NCBI GenBank assembly: GCA_022885665.1
Contig: JAGQDJ010000049.1
Span: forward strand, 620,502 to 684,501
DNA length: 64,000 nucleotides
From: Triops longicaudatus
Taxonomy: Eukaryota > Arthropoda > Branchiopoda > Notostraca > Triopsidae
Direction: 5' to 3'
The notes below the pieces were generated by a model, which saw only the letters and a program-made list of their open reading frames with translations, ran no database searches and was not told the origin of the DNA. A program made the position numbers and the translations under genes. Below, piece after piece: positions 12,701 through 24,615 of this stretch (within the stretch, counting starts at the first letter, position 1; every line of letters starts with the position of its first letter).

Positions 12701-15700
12701 GTCAAAAGTTTTTTATACTTTAAATAATGGAAGTTTTTTTTTATCTTAGGACAAAAAATTACTAATGCTTTGTAACGCTTGAAAAAAAAAGAAATGTCGT
12801 ACTAATTGGATTCGTTTGATTTGTATGTACTTTATCGCCTTTTTTTCTTGTGTGTTCCAGATCTGACGCGTGACGAACAGCAACTATTGTTGGAAATCCG
12901 ACGAAGAAAGACGGAACTGCTTCAAGAGATTCAAGTAAACATGAACGAGATTTATTGGTCCCTTTCTAACGCTTAGGTCAAAGAATAAATTTTTCACGGT
13001 AAACGTCGCATGTAGAAGCTGTGATGAAAAGTTTTTCTCTGGATTTCTACTTCCGAATCCGAGGAGGGAGAGTCTCTAGGGAGGGGTGCGGTATCGCAAA
13101 CGACCAGGTTGTGAATTGTCGAGCGAGAGTTGAAAAGTGGTCTACTACTCTTGACACTTTTGGAGAGCTGCCAAGGGGACTTCGACTTTAAATTGCGCCA
13201 TGTCAGCTAGGGAGCAAGTTTCAGCTTGTTAATTTCATTAAGAGGTAGTGATAAACAGCCCAGCGTTTCATCAGACGCTTATCTCGTGCCACCAAGCATT
13301 GCAAGATTGGTTATGCCGTCACCGAAAGCCTGACGTTGCCTCCGTTGAACTGGTTTATCAACTTCTGTTGTTCGATAAGGTTCTAGGATTCCAGTGCGTT
13401 CGTTAGCCATAATAAACGAATATTAGCTATAAACAGTGCAAGTAATACATGTGAAAAATTGCGATAAGAAAGGATTGCAACGGGGAATTGTTTGTTTAAT
13501 TATTATCTTCCGGTGAGGACTCGTAATCTAAGGAAGCTTCGCATCGTCACAAAAGCCAAACACTCATTTTTCCGATAAGGGTTTGAAAATAAAACTAAAA
13601 AAATGGATGTGGTAAGTAAAGTTGTACACGGATGTCAGTCCCGAGCAACGATTAGCGTTCATATCTCGGTAGCCAACACTTCCTTTCGACCGGGATTCGA
13701 CATTTCCGCTGTCGAACCTCCTCTTGTTTCATCCTCCTCTTAAGTAAAGAGAAAAAAAAAAAAAACATGGAATGTTGGATTGGGGGTGTATTTAAGTTTC
13801 TTTTCCGTCCTAGTTATGGTCAGAATTGTACGCAGCCGGGGTGGGAAAAATTTGCTGTATTGAAACGTAGGAAAATTTTTCGTGCAACATGGCGGGATTT
13901 TTATATTAGGCTGTATTAAGATACAGTAGAAACAACTTATTTGCAAACCGGTTATAGCAAATCGCACACTCAGTTTGCGATCACCTTAGATCCCGTGCCC
14001 GACAGTAGAAGCCCTCTTATCAGCGTTCGAAAAAAATAATTAGCGAATGACATTTCCATGTGCTAATTAAAAAGATACAAGGAATATTGCTACTACTTGT
14101 TTTAGAGATTAAAGCTTAGTTTAACGTTATAGTTTAATAGAACTTCCTTATATTTTTTGTGTGTATTTACAACCAGTATGAGCATTTGCTTTTTGCTGGC
14201 TTATTCTCCGAGTACATACATAAGTTTAGTACATAGGTGGACAAATCATATTACACTGACTTCCTTATATTGTTCGTGGTCTTCTGAGCTTACGCTTCAA
14301 TTAGCAGTCTTTTTTTAATCGCGTTTCTTGTTTCGTTTTATTTACGTTATTTATAAATCGAGGACTAAAATAACCGAAGTGGGGTGCGCCAACCATTTAA
14401 ATCAATCTAATAAGCGTTCAAATGTAATGGCAACCAAGTTAATCGGATTGTTGTTTAAATTTTCGGATGTGTCTGTATTTTTTAGTTATCCGCAACAGGG
14501 TCAATTCGCGTACCTGTTGCATGCTGCGTGAGCACTCTCTTAGCCTACGCAATTAAGCGGAGTTTATGGTATGTGTAAATGCATTAGTATCTACTTCAAA
14601 TAGATGAAAGAATGTTCTCGAACGATAAGCTTGGATGTTTCTTCTTTTTTAGAAACAGGAATAAACTTTATGAAAAGATTTACATTAGGTCAAAAGTTCA
14701 CATCACAAAAAGGGTTCTGTGTAATCGAGAAACCAGAGTAAATAGTTTTCTACCATGCGAAAAGTTCCGCTCGAATATATTGCTAAGATGTATCTTCACC
14801 GTATTTTTTTAATTATTATTGTCTCGGAATTTTCGGATTTTTTTAAAAATTCGAATGACTAATTTAGTATTAAGGAAAAATAATAAAATTTATAGAACAT
14901 ACAAATAAAAGTATACAGTAAGTCATTCTACATACTTTCACGTTCAAATTCGTTTCCACAAATGAGTAACTCAAGTGGTTCTTGGAAGCTGAATCCTTTC
15001 TAGTCAATTTGCTGCCTACTAAGCTACATTTCTTTTTGGCTTACGTTATTTTAATTAAACTTTATTCCGTCTTGAGCCGTTTACTTAGTGGTTCACAGTG
15101 GTTGCATTTAAGCTGCTTGTAAACAATCTCAGTATGTTGACGCCGCGAAGTATTTTATTCAATGAAGCGATTAATCCCGTAGCCAATTAAACATTTTAGA
15201 ACAAATATATTTAACTGCGTGTACCACGTAGTTGTAAACCAGTTTTATGCAGCAGTTCATCTTTCTCTTAAAGTGCAGGACAAAGATTTAATTTTCAACT
15301 CTAAGCATCTGAAGAATTTTAAATGGAGTCAAAGCATCGTTTGTCTGCGTTAGTTTTCTAAACGTTAGAGCCAAAAGAAGCCTCGTTTAATAAGCAGTTT
15401 CTCTTCTGCAAGCTCGTTAGGATGCAAGCTCACGTCTTTAACGAATCTGCAAGGCTTCGAAAAGGTTCACCTGTTGTCACGTGTGGGCTTTTTGTGTGTT
15501 ACGGTGGGGAGAATTAACATGAGGTGTAGAGTGACGTCATGGGCAGTTTCTCGTTAAAACAACTCGAAATTCTTCCGACGTCTGCTGCTCGGTTTCCCGC
15601 TTTGCCTTCTCCATTCCACGTATCCCTTTTTCCCCGAATGAACGGAACATGGAAACACCAAAAAGAAAAAGAGGCGTGGGCTTTTGCTTGTCCCAAGCCC

Positions 15701-18700
15701 ATCCTTCAACACAAACCCGGGCCAAGCTGCTATCGAACATTTTCCATCGCAAAGCAAAGGGAGTAGCACTGAACCTTGTCTCGTGAAGTGGTTGCCAGTC
15801 GAAATTTGCGACGTGTTTGTGTATTGTGTCGAACGCTTTTAACTGTTGCTAAGGCATTTTTCGTTGGACGCGAAGCGTGGGAATCGTAAGGAAAACTGGG
15901 TGAAAATTCCGTTGTGAAAACGTTTTTATTCCGTAAGGATAACGCGGGAGCGTGTGAAGTGTTGTTGTCAAGTCCAGGTGATCTGTTGTCGAGTTTCTCA
16001 GGAATAAAAACCGAATGTGATGCCACCGGGTGAAATGGGTACGACGATGGCAGCAGGGTGGTTCGGATCCCTGCGTCGTATCGGCAAGAAAAACAGCAAC
16101 AAGTCATCGCAAAACAATGGTAGTCAAGGAGCGATCAGTTCCGTCGTTCAAGCCTCGTGTCTCAGCCTAACGTCCCTAGAGGATGTCTCGTACCCCGGGG
16201 AGGTTTCAACCTGCCCGAGGTTAATCGAAGAATTCGCTAGGTCAAATTCGAGAGTGTCCGTCTCCACTACAGACACTGACAGGGACTGCAGCAATTCCCA
16301 TTGCGACGACCTGATACGTGAATCATCGGTGGCCGAACAAGACGAAGATCAAACGTTTGGCAATACGAGTTCTGATGCAACAAGGCCGAGTGCCAAGCCC
16401 CCGAGTGGCGCGAAGAGCAAGAGTCGGAAGTCGCGATTCTGGAGCACCAATGCTAGTCAACCTGAATTACATAAACTGGCGACTGTCACGAACAAACCCA
16501 GCCCAACCCATAGCTCCAAGAGCGTTGGGTACACAGGGCGCGCGTCTTACGCGAAAACGCTCGGCAGAAACAATAAAAGGTCTACAGTTTGGCATCATCA
16601 GTCGGAATGGGATCTTGTCAGACAACCGGTAAGGGAAGGAGGAAAGTGCGATGCTCAGGCGGATTTAGTATAAATCACTGTTGAGGATTTAATAATTTGC
16701 ATAACATCGTCAAAAGTCAGGTTCAGCGCATGAAAAATACCGTAAACTAGGCAAGTGTGTAAGGAAAGAAAGCTTGTGTAGTTTGGAGTTAATGTTAAAA
16801 GGGCACAGTTGTCATAATTTTTGCTCCCTGATAACGAGTTTAATGCACTTGCCAGCAACATTCAAGGCAAATGATGTTTTGCGTAGTAGGAACGTGTTTG
16901 TTTCAGAAACACGCAAAAGGTTTGTAGGAGTGTCATTTTAACTTGCTGATGGCAGTTATTAATACATCTGGTTAGAAAAGTAAGGAAATTCTGAAGGAAA
17001 TGCGTCTAACTAGCCCATGTGAGAGATAGTTTGGAGTCGCCGGAACAAATGGTGAAAATTACGTACGAATGAATGGGGGAAAACCTAGTGCCTCGGCTTT
17101 CATGGCTTGAGTGTAATAGGAGAAAGGCTTGAAAATAGAAGTCAGGAAGAAAAACAAACCTTTGGGCGATGATCTTGGGAGGCGAGCGGCCTTGGGGGAG
17201 TGACAGACCACTTCGCGATTAGCCGGAGTCTTGTTGCAAAGGCAGCGAGAGATTCGCAAAATGCTTTGCAAGTGTTAGCGGACCAGGGACGGTGGCGTAT
17301 TGGGGAAGGTTTGAGGTATTTCTGTGACGAAAGCGGAGAGGAAAACGCAAGGACAATTCGGATTGCGTTGGCACGGACGTTGGGGTACGTGGAAGGAATG
17401 CGAATAAGTAGTTGGAGCCAAGTTAAAACGCGTAGGACTCTTGACGGACGTGCATAAAAAGTCGTAGCGTTTGGACGCTCGTAGAAAGTCTTTCCTTTGC
17501 GAAGAAAGAAATACGAGTTTTTTTCTTCGTGTCTTCACGAGTTATAAAAAAACGGGAGGGAAAACAGAGATAAACATGTGTGAACGTAGGATTGTCGCTC
17601 TGTCTATCTCTTTCTCTTTATCCTTTTAGCTTCTTATAGCTTAGCAAGTTTTCAAGGCGCCGGCTACTAACCCATTCCTGCTAAAAAGCTCCCCCAGTTG
17701 TTGAAAGAAAACGAGTACTAATGTTGGGTTTTGTTGTTGCAGCAACTTCGAGATGAAATCGCGGAGGTCACGGCCGAGATGGAGAGCATGGATAACGGCG
17801 AAGAGAGGTAAATAGAAACTCGTGCTTGTCGTATTTAACGGAGTTAGCACATTTAATCTTTATAACGACTGCACTAGAAAGCGTTATGCATTTAAAGAAA
17901 AAGGTTAAAAATAAAGCAAACAAACTGTTATAAATAATTTTCCTTGCGTCTAGAAGTGTTTGCGCAAATTTGCAGTATGATACAGAACGTGTTTATGAAT
18001 ATATTTTTGTTTGTAAAATTTGTTTGTTAGGTTGCTTTTTCTTGAGACGTAACGAAACAGCTTGAAAATATCGAGCGTCGGAAAGTTTTGATTTCTCTGT
18101 AATGTGTATTTATTATCTCCCCCCTAAAACAGTAAAAATGCCCTGAAAGCCAAACACTTGAGCATGGGACGGAAGAAGTTCAATATGGACCCCAAAAAAG
18201 GCATCGAATTTTTAGTCGAACACGGATTACTACGGCATACTCCCGAGGAAGTGGCGTTGTTCTTATATCGCGGCGAGGGTCTTAATAAAACTGCCATTGG
18301 AGACTACTTAGGAGAGCGGCATGACTTTAATGAAAAAGTGTTGAAAGCCTTCGTGGAATTACACGATTTTACTGACCTCATTTTGGTGCAAGCCCTTCGG
18401 TAAATCCTTGTCTTTATTTCTTGTTTCAAAACTATTTCTTGCAACTTTTTATGGTTAATTTGAGTGTTGCAATGGAAGTGAGATTCAGAACATAAGAATG
18501 CAAGTATATAAGAACTAACTCTTGCAGCTTTTTATGTGTTATTTGGCTGTTGCAATGGAAGTGAAATTGAGTTTCTCATTTTCTCTTTTAACAGGCAATT
18601 TTTATGGAGTTTCCGCTTACCTGGTGAAGCCCAAAAAATTGATCGTATGATGGAGTGCTTTGCTCAGCGTTATTGCCAATTGAACCCAAACATATTCAGT

Positions 18701-19871
18701 AGTCTGGACACCTGCTACATTCTCTCTTTCTCTGTCATCATGCTCAACACCTCGTTACATAACCCCTCCGTGAAGGATAAACCCACGTTAGAGAATTTCA
18801 TATCCATGAACCGCGAGATTGACCATGGCAAGGACGTACCGCGGGATATCCTCGCCAGTTTGTACGAAAGTATCAAGGCGGAGCCTTTCAAAATTCCCGA
18901 AGATGACGGCAACGATCTCATGCATACCTTCTTCAACCCTGATAGAGAAGGATGGTTGTGCAAACAAGGTAAAACCCCATAAAAAATAAGATACTTTTGG
19001 GGTGAATGTAGACCTAAATATTCCTATTTTGTATCATAGGTGGACGGTACAAATCCTGGAAGAGGAGATGGTTTATATTAAACGACAACTGCCTTTATTA
19101 TTTTGAGTACACGACCGATAAAGAGCCTCGAGGTATTATTCCCTTGGAAAACATTCAGGTACGTAATAATCTCTTAGTATTTTATATATTATTCGTTTTA
19201 TCATGATTGGTCTACCGTTACAACATATTTGACTCCATCAAGTTTCTTTTTCTAGTACGTAGTGAGGTTGCATTCAGATTCCTTTCCTTGGCTTTATTTA
19301 TTTGTCATTCAGTAGCTGACGTAGGCTTGCTCTTTTCGGTTCGCCCAACTTGACAGCTTTGTCCCAAGTTTTGCGTTGAACAATTGCAGCATCGCAAATT
19401 TAGCTTCATTTTTTTCCCTAAAAATCTAATTTAGGTTTTCTTTCAATGTTTTATTTTTTGTGATTACTTTTGTTCTGTTACTGCATATTTGATCCTGTCT
19501 TGAATTGTTAAGAGAGCTTGTATAATGAAACAAATTTTTTTCTTTAGGTAAGGGAAGTGCACGATCGTCACAAGCCGAATTGTTTTGAATTGTACGCTAC
19601 TGGGTCTGAGTTCATTAAAGCGTGCAAGACCGACTCAGAAGGAAAAGTCGTGGAAGGAAAACATCAGGTTTACCGAATGTCAGCAGCCACAGCCGAAGAA
19701 AAAGATGCCTGGATAGCTTGCATCAAGTATGCTAAGCGTGTTCACATTGTAAAGATTGGGTTTTATATCTGTTTGTATTTTTGTAGGACGAGTATAAGCC
19801 ATAATCCCTTTTATGATATGCTGGCGGCGCGGAAGAAAAATGCACAGAAAGGAATCAAGACCAAGTCTTAA
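6458..19871 (+). CDS. step: Cytohesin (ARF guanine-nucleotide exchange factor; Steppke orthologue)
   Basis: Exons 6458-6563, 12861-12934, 17743-17807, 18133-18399, 18595-18968, 19040-19158, 19548-19726 and 19787-19871 join in phase to 422 residues (vertebrate cytohesins are about 400). In order: a novel 35-residue N-terminus, a coiled coil, a Sec7 domain starting at MGRKKFNMDPKKG, a PH domain, and a basic tail. The Sec7 domain keeps LNKTAIGDYLGE, which holds the catalytic glutamate in this family, and FRLPGEAQKIDR. The PH loop reads KQGGRYKSWKRRW, the diglycine form that in mammals prefers PIP3. Cytohesins load GTP on ARF1/ARF6 at the plasma membrane downstream of PI3-kinase. The first intron is 6.3 kb although most introns here are under 200 nt. 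The last intron (19727-19786) is 60 nt with no stop in frame. Confidence 0.95.
6641..6784. repeat. (ATT)n microsatellite framed by a 13-bp inverted repeat
   Basis: About 95 bases of nearly pure ATT repeats switch to AAT repeats near 6748, so the tract folds on itself. The flanks CGAACGAAATTAA (6641-6653) and TTAATTTCGTTCG (6772-6784) are perfect inverted copies. It lies in the first cytohesin intron. Confidence 0.85.
16020..16628 (+). CDS. step: Alternative first coding exon of cytohesin
   Basis: An open frame starting ATG CCA at 16020 encodes 203 residues. It ends at a good donor (CCG|GTAAGG) in phase 0, the phase needed by the acceptor of the exon at 17743. It lies inside the cytohesin intron, on the same strand. 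Joining it gives a 565-residue isoform that drops the first exon and the exon at 12861 (first half of the coiled coil) but keeps the rest. The segment is rich in Ser, Thr, Asn and Lys, looks disordered, and has a basic start (RRIGKKNSNK). The GC content is higher than the surrounding intron. The coding call is good; the link to cytohesin is inferred from position and phase. Confidence 0.7.
18438..18571. repeat. Tandem 51-bp duplication in a cytohesin intron
   Basis: Segments 18438-18488 and 18521-18571 are similar over about 51 bases (both contain TTGCAATGGAAGTGA) and lie 83 bases apart, just before the acceptor at 18594. The copies have diverged by several substitutions. Confidence 0.7.
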
Positions 19872-20260
19872 AAACTGATTGCCCAGCATGATCGCTTTGT
19901 TATCCCATTCCAGAGTATCCCAGAGAAAACACGGATAATTAGCAAATGGTTGCGAGTGTACCTCTGTGTACATAGATTGTACATATCAAACGCATTGTTG
20001 TTCCTGTACTCTTTAAGTTTCTTTTATAATTCAGTTCAGTGTCGATTGTAGCGCTATTATAGGGAAATTCTTCCTTGTCTTTGCGGAGAAGGGGTACAAA
20101 CTACGTTTTATTAATTTATTTGCCAAGGGTTAGGCGAGGTATTTTGCTGTTTTTATCCTGCATTTTATATTCTCCCTTTACGTTTGTTCCTCTACCCACC
20201 CTCCGCACCAAAGGAAGGAGAGCAAATTTGTTTGGCCATTTTTGTATTTTGTAAATACTT

Positions 20261-20266
20261 AATAAA
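20261..20266 (+). promoter_or_regulatory. step: Poly(A) signal of cytohesin
   Basis: AATAAA 390 bases after the stop at 19869-19871, giving a 3' UTR of roughly 410 bases. Confidence 0.65.
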
Positions 20267-21566
20267 TAGACTTCAGCACAATACCTGCACTTTTCAATAC
20301 TTCGTGAGCCGTTTTAGTCAAACTTTCAACTAAGCACGCAACTTGTTAACTACAGCGGCTTCGGGAGAATAAAATAAGTGCTACTTGACACAAATTAGTG
20401 CAACAACATGTGATTCTCTTTAGGTAAACAGGCGAAAGATCCAAACGTAACATAGCATAATGTGTTACCCAAGGAATAAACAGATTTATCAATAGTCACT
20501 TTCCATTTCATTCGTATGCTTTGCGAAAAGACTCAGTCCTTAACGCCATTCACGACCGTCACCAATCGTAGCAAAAATCCTAAGCGGTTCCTTTACCGGT
20601 TTTACTTGCTGCAATAATGACTTCAGGGCCGTATTGAGGATTTCGGTTTGGTGTGGGAGGAGTAATTGTGAAATTTTACTGGACATTAAGTTGTCGCCTA
20701 TTTTTGTAAATTTTTTCAATAAGGAATAATATTTGGAAGGGGGTTAACCCCTAAACCCTCTTGGCTATGGCCGAATGACCTACACGACCGTTAATCCCAC
20801 AACGTAAGGTGTAACGACCAGAGCTAAAAAGAGCGCGCTCGCGCTCGTCACGAATTTACGCGATTGTCGAGCACCGTTGCTCATTTCTAATTGTGCTTTC
20901 AAACGTTAGCGTCTTAAGCCACTCTCACAAAACAAGCTCACTCGTTCGTATGCTGTTACAGTATTTGCGAGGGCACTCGATCAATAGCTTAGCGTTGCTT
21001 CAGAAAGCACTTTCGATGCATTAAAAGAGTACTATGTAGAACACAAGACTTCGATTGATAAATATTGTAAGATAAATACATATTGTAGTAAACTTTCCCC
21101 CATTTCTTCTTCTGTCGAGTAGTCTACCTATCTGATCAACCTTAATAATCGAGCAGAAAGTGTTACCGCAGAAATTACTGCCGAGTTCGATTGTCTTCCA
21201 CAGAAATTAGAGGATTAGAAACTAGTCTTTCATAGTTGTTTCTCCAGCGGAACGAATGATTACCCAAAGCTTAAGGAGTGCTAGTGAAAAAAAAAAAACA
21301 TACCATTAATAGCACAGCTCGGGTTCACGCATTACGGAAATCCTGCTGCACGGACTTTTTTTTCCGCTGTCTATACTTGTAAGGTACGTGTTTCATATTT
21401 TGCACGAAAGGTGTCGACTCTCTCGAAATCGAGGTAAGATCACTAATTCCCCAGGAAGTAAACAATGTGAGTTTGTCATCTGTGCAATGCGTATTTATCG
21501 GTAGTGTTTTTTGTCGGTGATTTTTTTTCGAATAGCTTTATTCTAGCTAACATTGTTTAACAAAGA
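20267..21566. other. Spacer between cytohesin and DAG lipase
   Basis: Non-coding. It contains the decayed hAT-like element at 20624-20773 and presumably the DAG lipase promoter and 5' UTR. Nothing else recognised. Confidence 0.5.
20624..20773. mobile_element. Decayed hAT-like non-autonomous element, about 150 bp
   Basis: The left end starts CAGGGCCGTA and the right end, read in reverse, starts CGGCCATA, giving an imperfect terminal inverted repeat. Flanks AATGACTT (20616-20623) and AATGACCT (20774-20781) match at 7 of 8 bases, as expected for an old 8-bp hAT target duplication. It has no coding capacity. Its end sequence differs from that of the element at 2549, so it is a different family. 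Confidence 0.5.
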
Positions 21567-24500
21567 ATGCCTGGCCTTGTGGCATTTGGTCGCCGTTGGG
21601 AGGCTGGAAGCGATGACTTAGTGATTCCGTGTACTGTTGAATGTTTAGGACGTTTCGTATGGTAGGGTTAAATAACAGCTGATACCATATAGTATTATAA
21701 CGACGTTTATATCAAAGGTTAACTGCCGTCGTGTGTGTGTGGGCCACACACGCACCTCACCTTAGTTGCCAAGGTGGACGGATGCTACAAGCATATCTGT
21801 TCGGGGTAGTGGTCATACTTGCTGTCACCATTGTTGTCACTCTGTTTCTTATTCGCGAAAGTGCAAAAGGATGGATCATGCATTCCGAAGCGAGACAAAA
21901 AGTACCAAGCTTAATCTATGCCAGGTAAAGCTACTCTTTCTTTGCAGCTATGTAATTTTTAATATTGTCTTTACTGCAAGTCAAGGAAACTTTGAAAATG
22001 TTCACTCTAAAATGTATTGCGTTTAAGCGTTTTCTGTTTTAACGTGTAGATTTTAATCGACTTCTCATAATTTCCCTTTTCAAGTTTAGAATATGTTTGG
22101 CAATACCTGAACTTGTCTGGAACATAGTTGGGACCGTATGGGCGTTTACAGACGAAATGGTATGTGGCGAAGATTGGCTTGCAATCACGGTTATTAAAGG
22201 TCTGTTCATGTGTTTATATTTCGGTATAATATATTAATGTGCGTTGTATCATCGTAGTCTTGGTCATATGTAATTGGGTCTTCCTGCTGATTATAATCAT
22301 TGGAATCGCATTAGTATTTGACCCACTCGGCCACATGCATTTAATTGGTCCGGCCGAAACTCAGCGTGCTCGAATATGGGAATGGCGTTGTCGTTTACTT
22401 TGCTGCCCTTGTATGGGGTGTCGCCCAGATACGAATATCAATGATGCTTACGAAGACGTCGCGGCAGTATTTACCAGTTTTTTCCACGACCTAGATTTGG
22501 TACCTTCCGACTTGGCCTGCGGATTTTTGTTATTACACTTACGCCATAATTTGACGCGCACAGAACAACGCCGAAGAGGTTTCGCAAAAAATCGCCTCCC
22601 AATTACTGGTGAGCATTATTCAACTCCGTTGGGCGTTTTCTAAAATTACTGGCGTTTTAACCCAATTTTTTTTTACTTTTGTATTCTAAGTTTTCTCTTG
22701 ATTGTCTCGTTTATTACACTCTAATTTGTTAGCTGTAACTTTATTTTAACTTACCTTAATTTTAAGTTACTTAGCTTAACTTTAGAGTGGTATTCTTATC
22801 CACCTGCCAGATATTTTCGTTTTAAGTGTTTATTATTGTGGTCTTATAGAACCACCGGAGTCGATGGATGTCCTCACATCAAGTCCGAAAGGCACCGAAG
22901 TGGACAGGTCCAAACCGATCAACTTCAGTCCAAGCGCAGTGTCAATCCCTGTTTCCTGTTTAGCTGAACGGGACGAGATTAGGGAAGCGGAGCGTGGGGT
23001 CAAAGTAGGAAGAACAGCCTCCAATACAATAGGCTTGGTGTACGACTGGATGAACCCAAGTATGGCTTATAAGTACATGAAGTACGCGTTGGCATCCTAT
23101 GGGTGGATGTGGTATTTGTACGGCGGTTTGTGGAAAGGCTTGTACACCATGAAAGCAAACGTCTTTTGCTGTGCTTGCATTAGGTGACCATCATATTAAC
23201 CGTAATGTTTCTTCCGCTTTAAAAGTATAATATGTCTCTGCTATTAGGGAACGCCCACCGTATATTACGGACGATAATTGTTGTCATTGTAACTTAGCAG
23301 CGTTAAAGACCATCACGGAACTATCGGACCAAGATATCGTTCATGTGTCTTTTCATAATAATGTGTTTGAGGTGCCTTTTTTTGTTGCTGCCGACCATGA
23401 AACTTCTTCCATTGTCGTTTCCATCCGGGGTACCTTGTCCCTTCACGACGCGTTGACTGATATGGCGGCAAAGACTGAAAGTATTAACATTCAAGGCATG
23501 CCCGAAGGTTGGGTGGTAAGTTTCACACCGGTAGTGCAAGGTGAATGGCTATCATTTATCTTGGTGAAACACTTAGGCCCATAAAGGTATATTGCAAGCT
23601 GCAACATTCGTCAAAAGAAAGTTGGACGAATCGGGAGCTTTGAATCGAGCATTTCAGCAATACCCCCATTATGAATTAGTCATCACAGGTTCGTTGCCAA
23701 GAAATTTAATAATGCCAATGATTAACGTTATAAAAATAATGTGGGTAGGTCATAGTTTAGGAGCAGGAGCTGCCGTTCTTTTATCGTTATTGTTGAAACC
23801 ACGCTTTCCTTCATTAAAGTGTTTTGCGTTTTCTCCGCCGGGTGGTTTGGTTAACGAAGAAGCTGCCAAAGCCACCGAAACTTTTTGCTTGTCTGTAATC
23901 ATAGGGGACGATTTAGTTCCGCGCTTGAGTATAACGACGTTAGGTCTGCTCAAGACACAACTTATATCCGAAATCCAGTCATGTAGACACCCTAAAGTAC
24001 GAGTTTCCATTATATCTCAGGCTGCACAGAAAAATTTATCTATCTGAATCTTTTAGCACCGAATTTTGCTCAGAGGCTGTTGGTATGCCTTAAGGCCTAC
24101 TACGGTATCTCTTTCCGAAGACGGACGAGCTTTGCATCCCCTGTTAGAATCAAATGCGGGAAGTTACTCTTACGTAAGGAGACAATTCCCATTTTACAGA
24201 GCAAAAGAACCAAAAATATTTATTTTACATTGTACAGGAATCGCTGAATGACGTAAATCGACTACATTCCCCCCATCGTCGAGGACCAGGCGGGGAACAG
24301 CCTTTGTATTTGCCTGGTCGCATTATGCAGATTGAAGAAATGGAACCGCTGGACCCCTCGTAATACTTTTTAGTGTGCCTTCACTTATTGGCGGAATTAC
24401 TTACCTGGAATTAAAATAGGTCTACAGCGGAGACGACCTATGAAGCCAGATGGATGCAGAAAGAAGACTATAACCAGATACTCGTAACGCCTCGAATGCT

Positions 24501-24615
24501 GTCCGATCATGTGCCCGACACTGTTCTCCGCGTCTTGAGAGGTTTAGCAGCTCAGTACGAAAGTTCCTTCACTGGGATTTCAGTTGATCCTGCCTCGTCG
24601 ACCCAAGAAATCTGA
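21567..24615 (+). CDS. DAGLB: sn1-specific diacylglycerol lipase, beta type (inaE/DAGLB orthologue)
   Basis: Thirteen exons (21567-21661, 21766-21924, 22090-22199, 22258-22608, 22850-23183, 23248-23515, 23577-23688, 23749-23996, 24057-24173, 24238-24359, 24420-24615, with phase checked at each join) give 703 residues. Counted, these are eleven exons. The N-terminus MPGLVAFGRRW matches the family start. Hydrophobic membrane segments follow, then FDPLG, LVPSDLA and the lipase domain. The nucleophile elbow GHSLGAG places Ser479; Asp531 lies in GDDLVPRLS and His669 in MLSDHVPD, matching the known triad. The enzyme makes 2-arachidonoylglycerol-type monoacylglycerols at the membrane. Length fits the short beta form, not the 1,040-residue alpha form. 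Odd point: the region of the first transmembrane helix of the mammalian proteins is missing between the first two exons. Confidence 0.92.

Noticed and set aside
16318..16632. 104-codon frame overlapping the alternative cytohesin exon
   Set aside because: A shadow of the longer frame 16020-16628, whose donor phase fits cytohesin.
17200..17457. 85-codon frame in the cytohesin intron
   Set aside because: Opens with GTG, has no early ATG, and has no splice sites in the right phase to join cytohesin exons.
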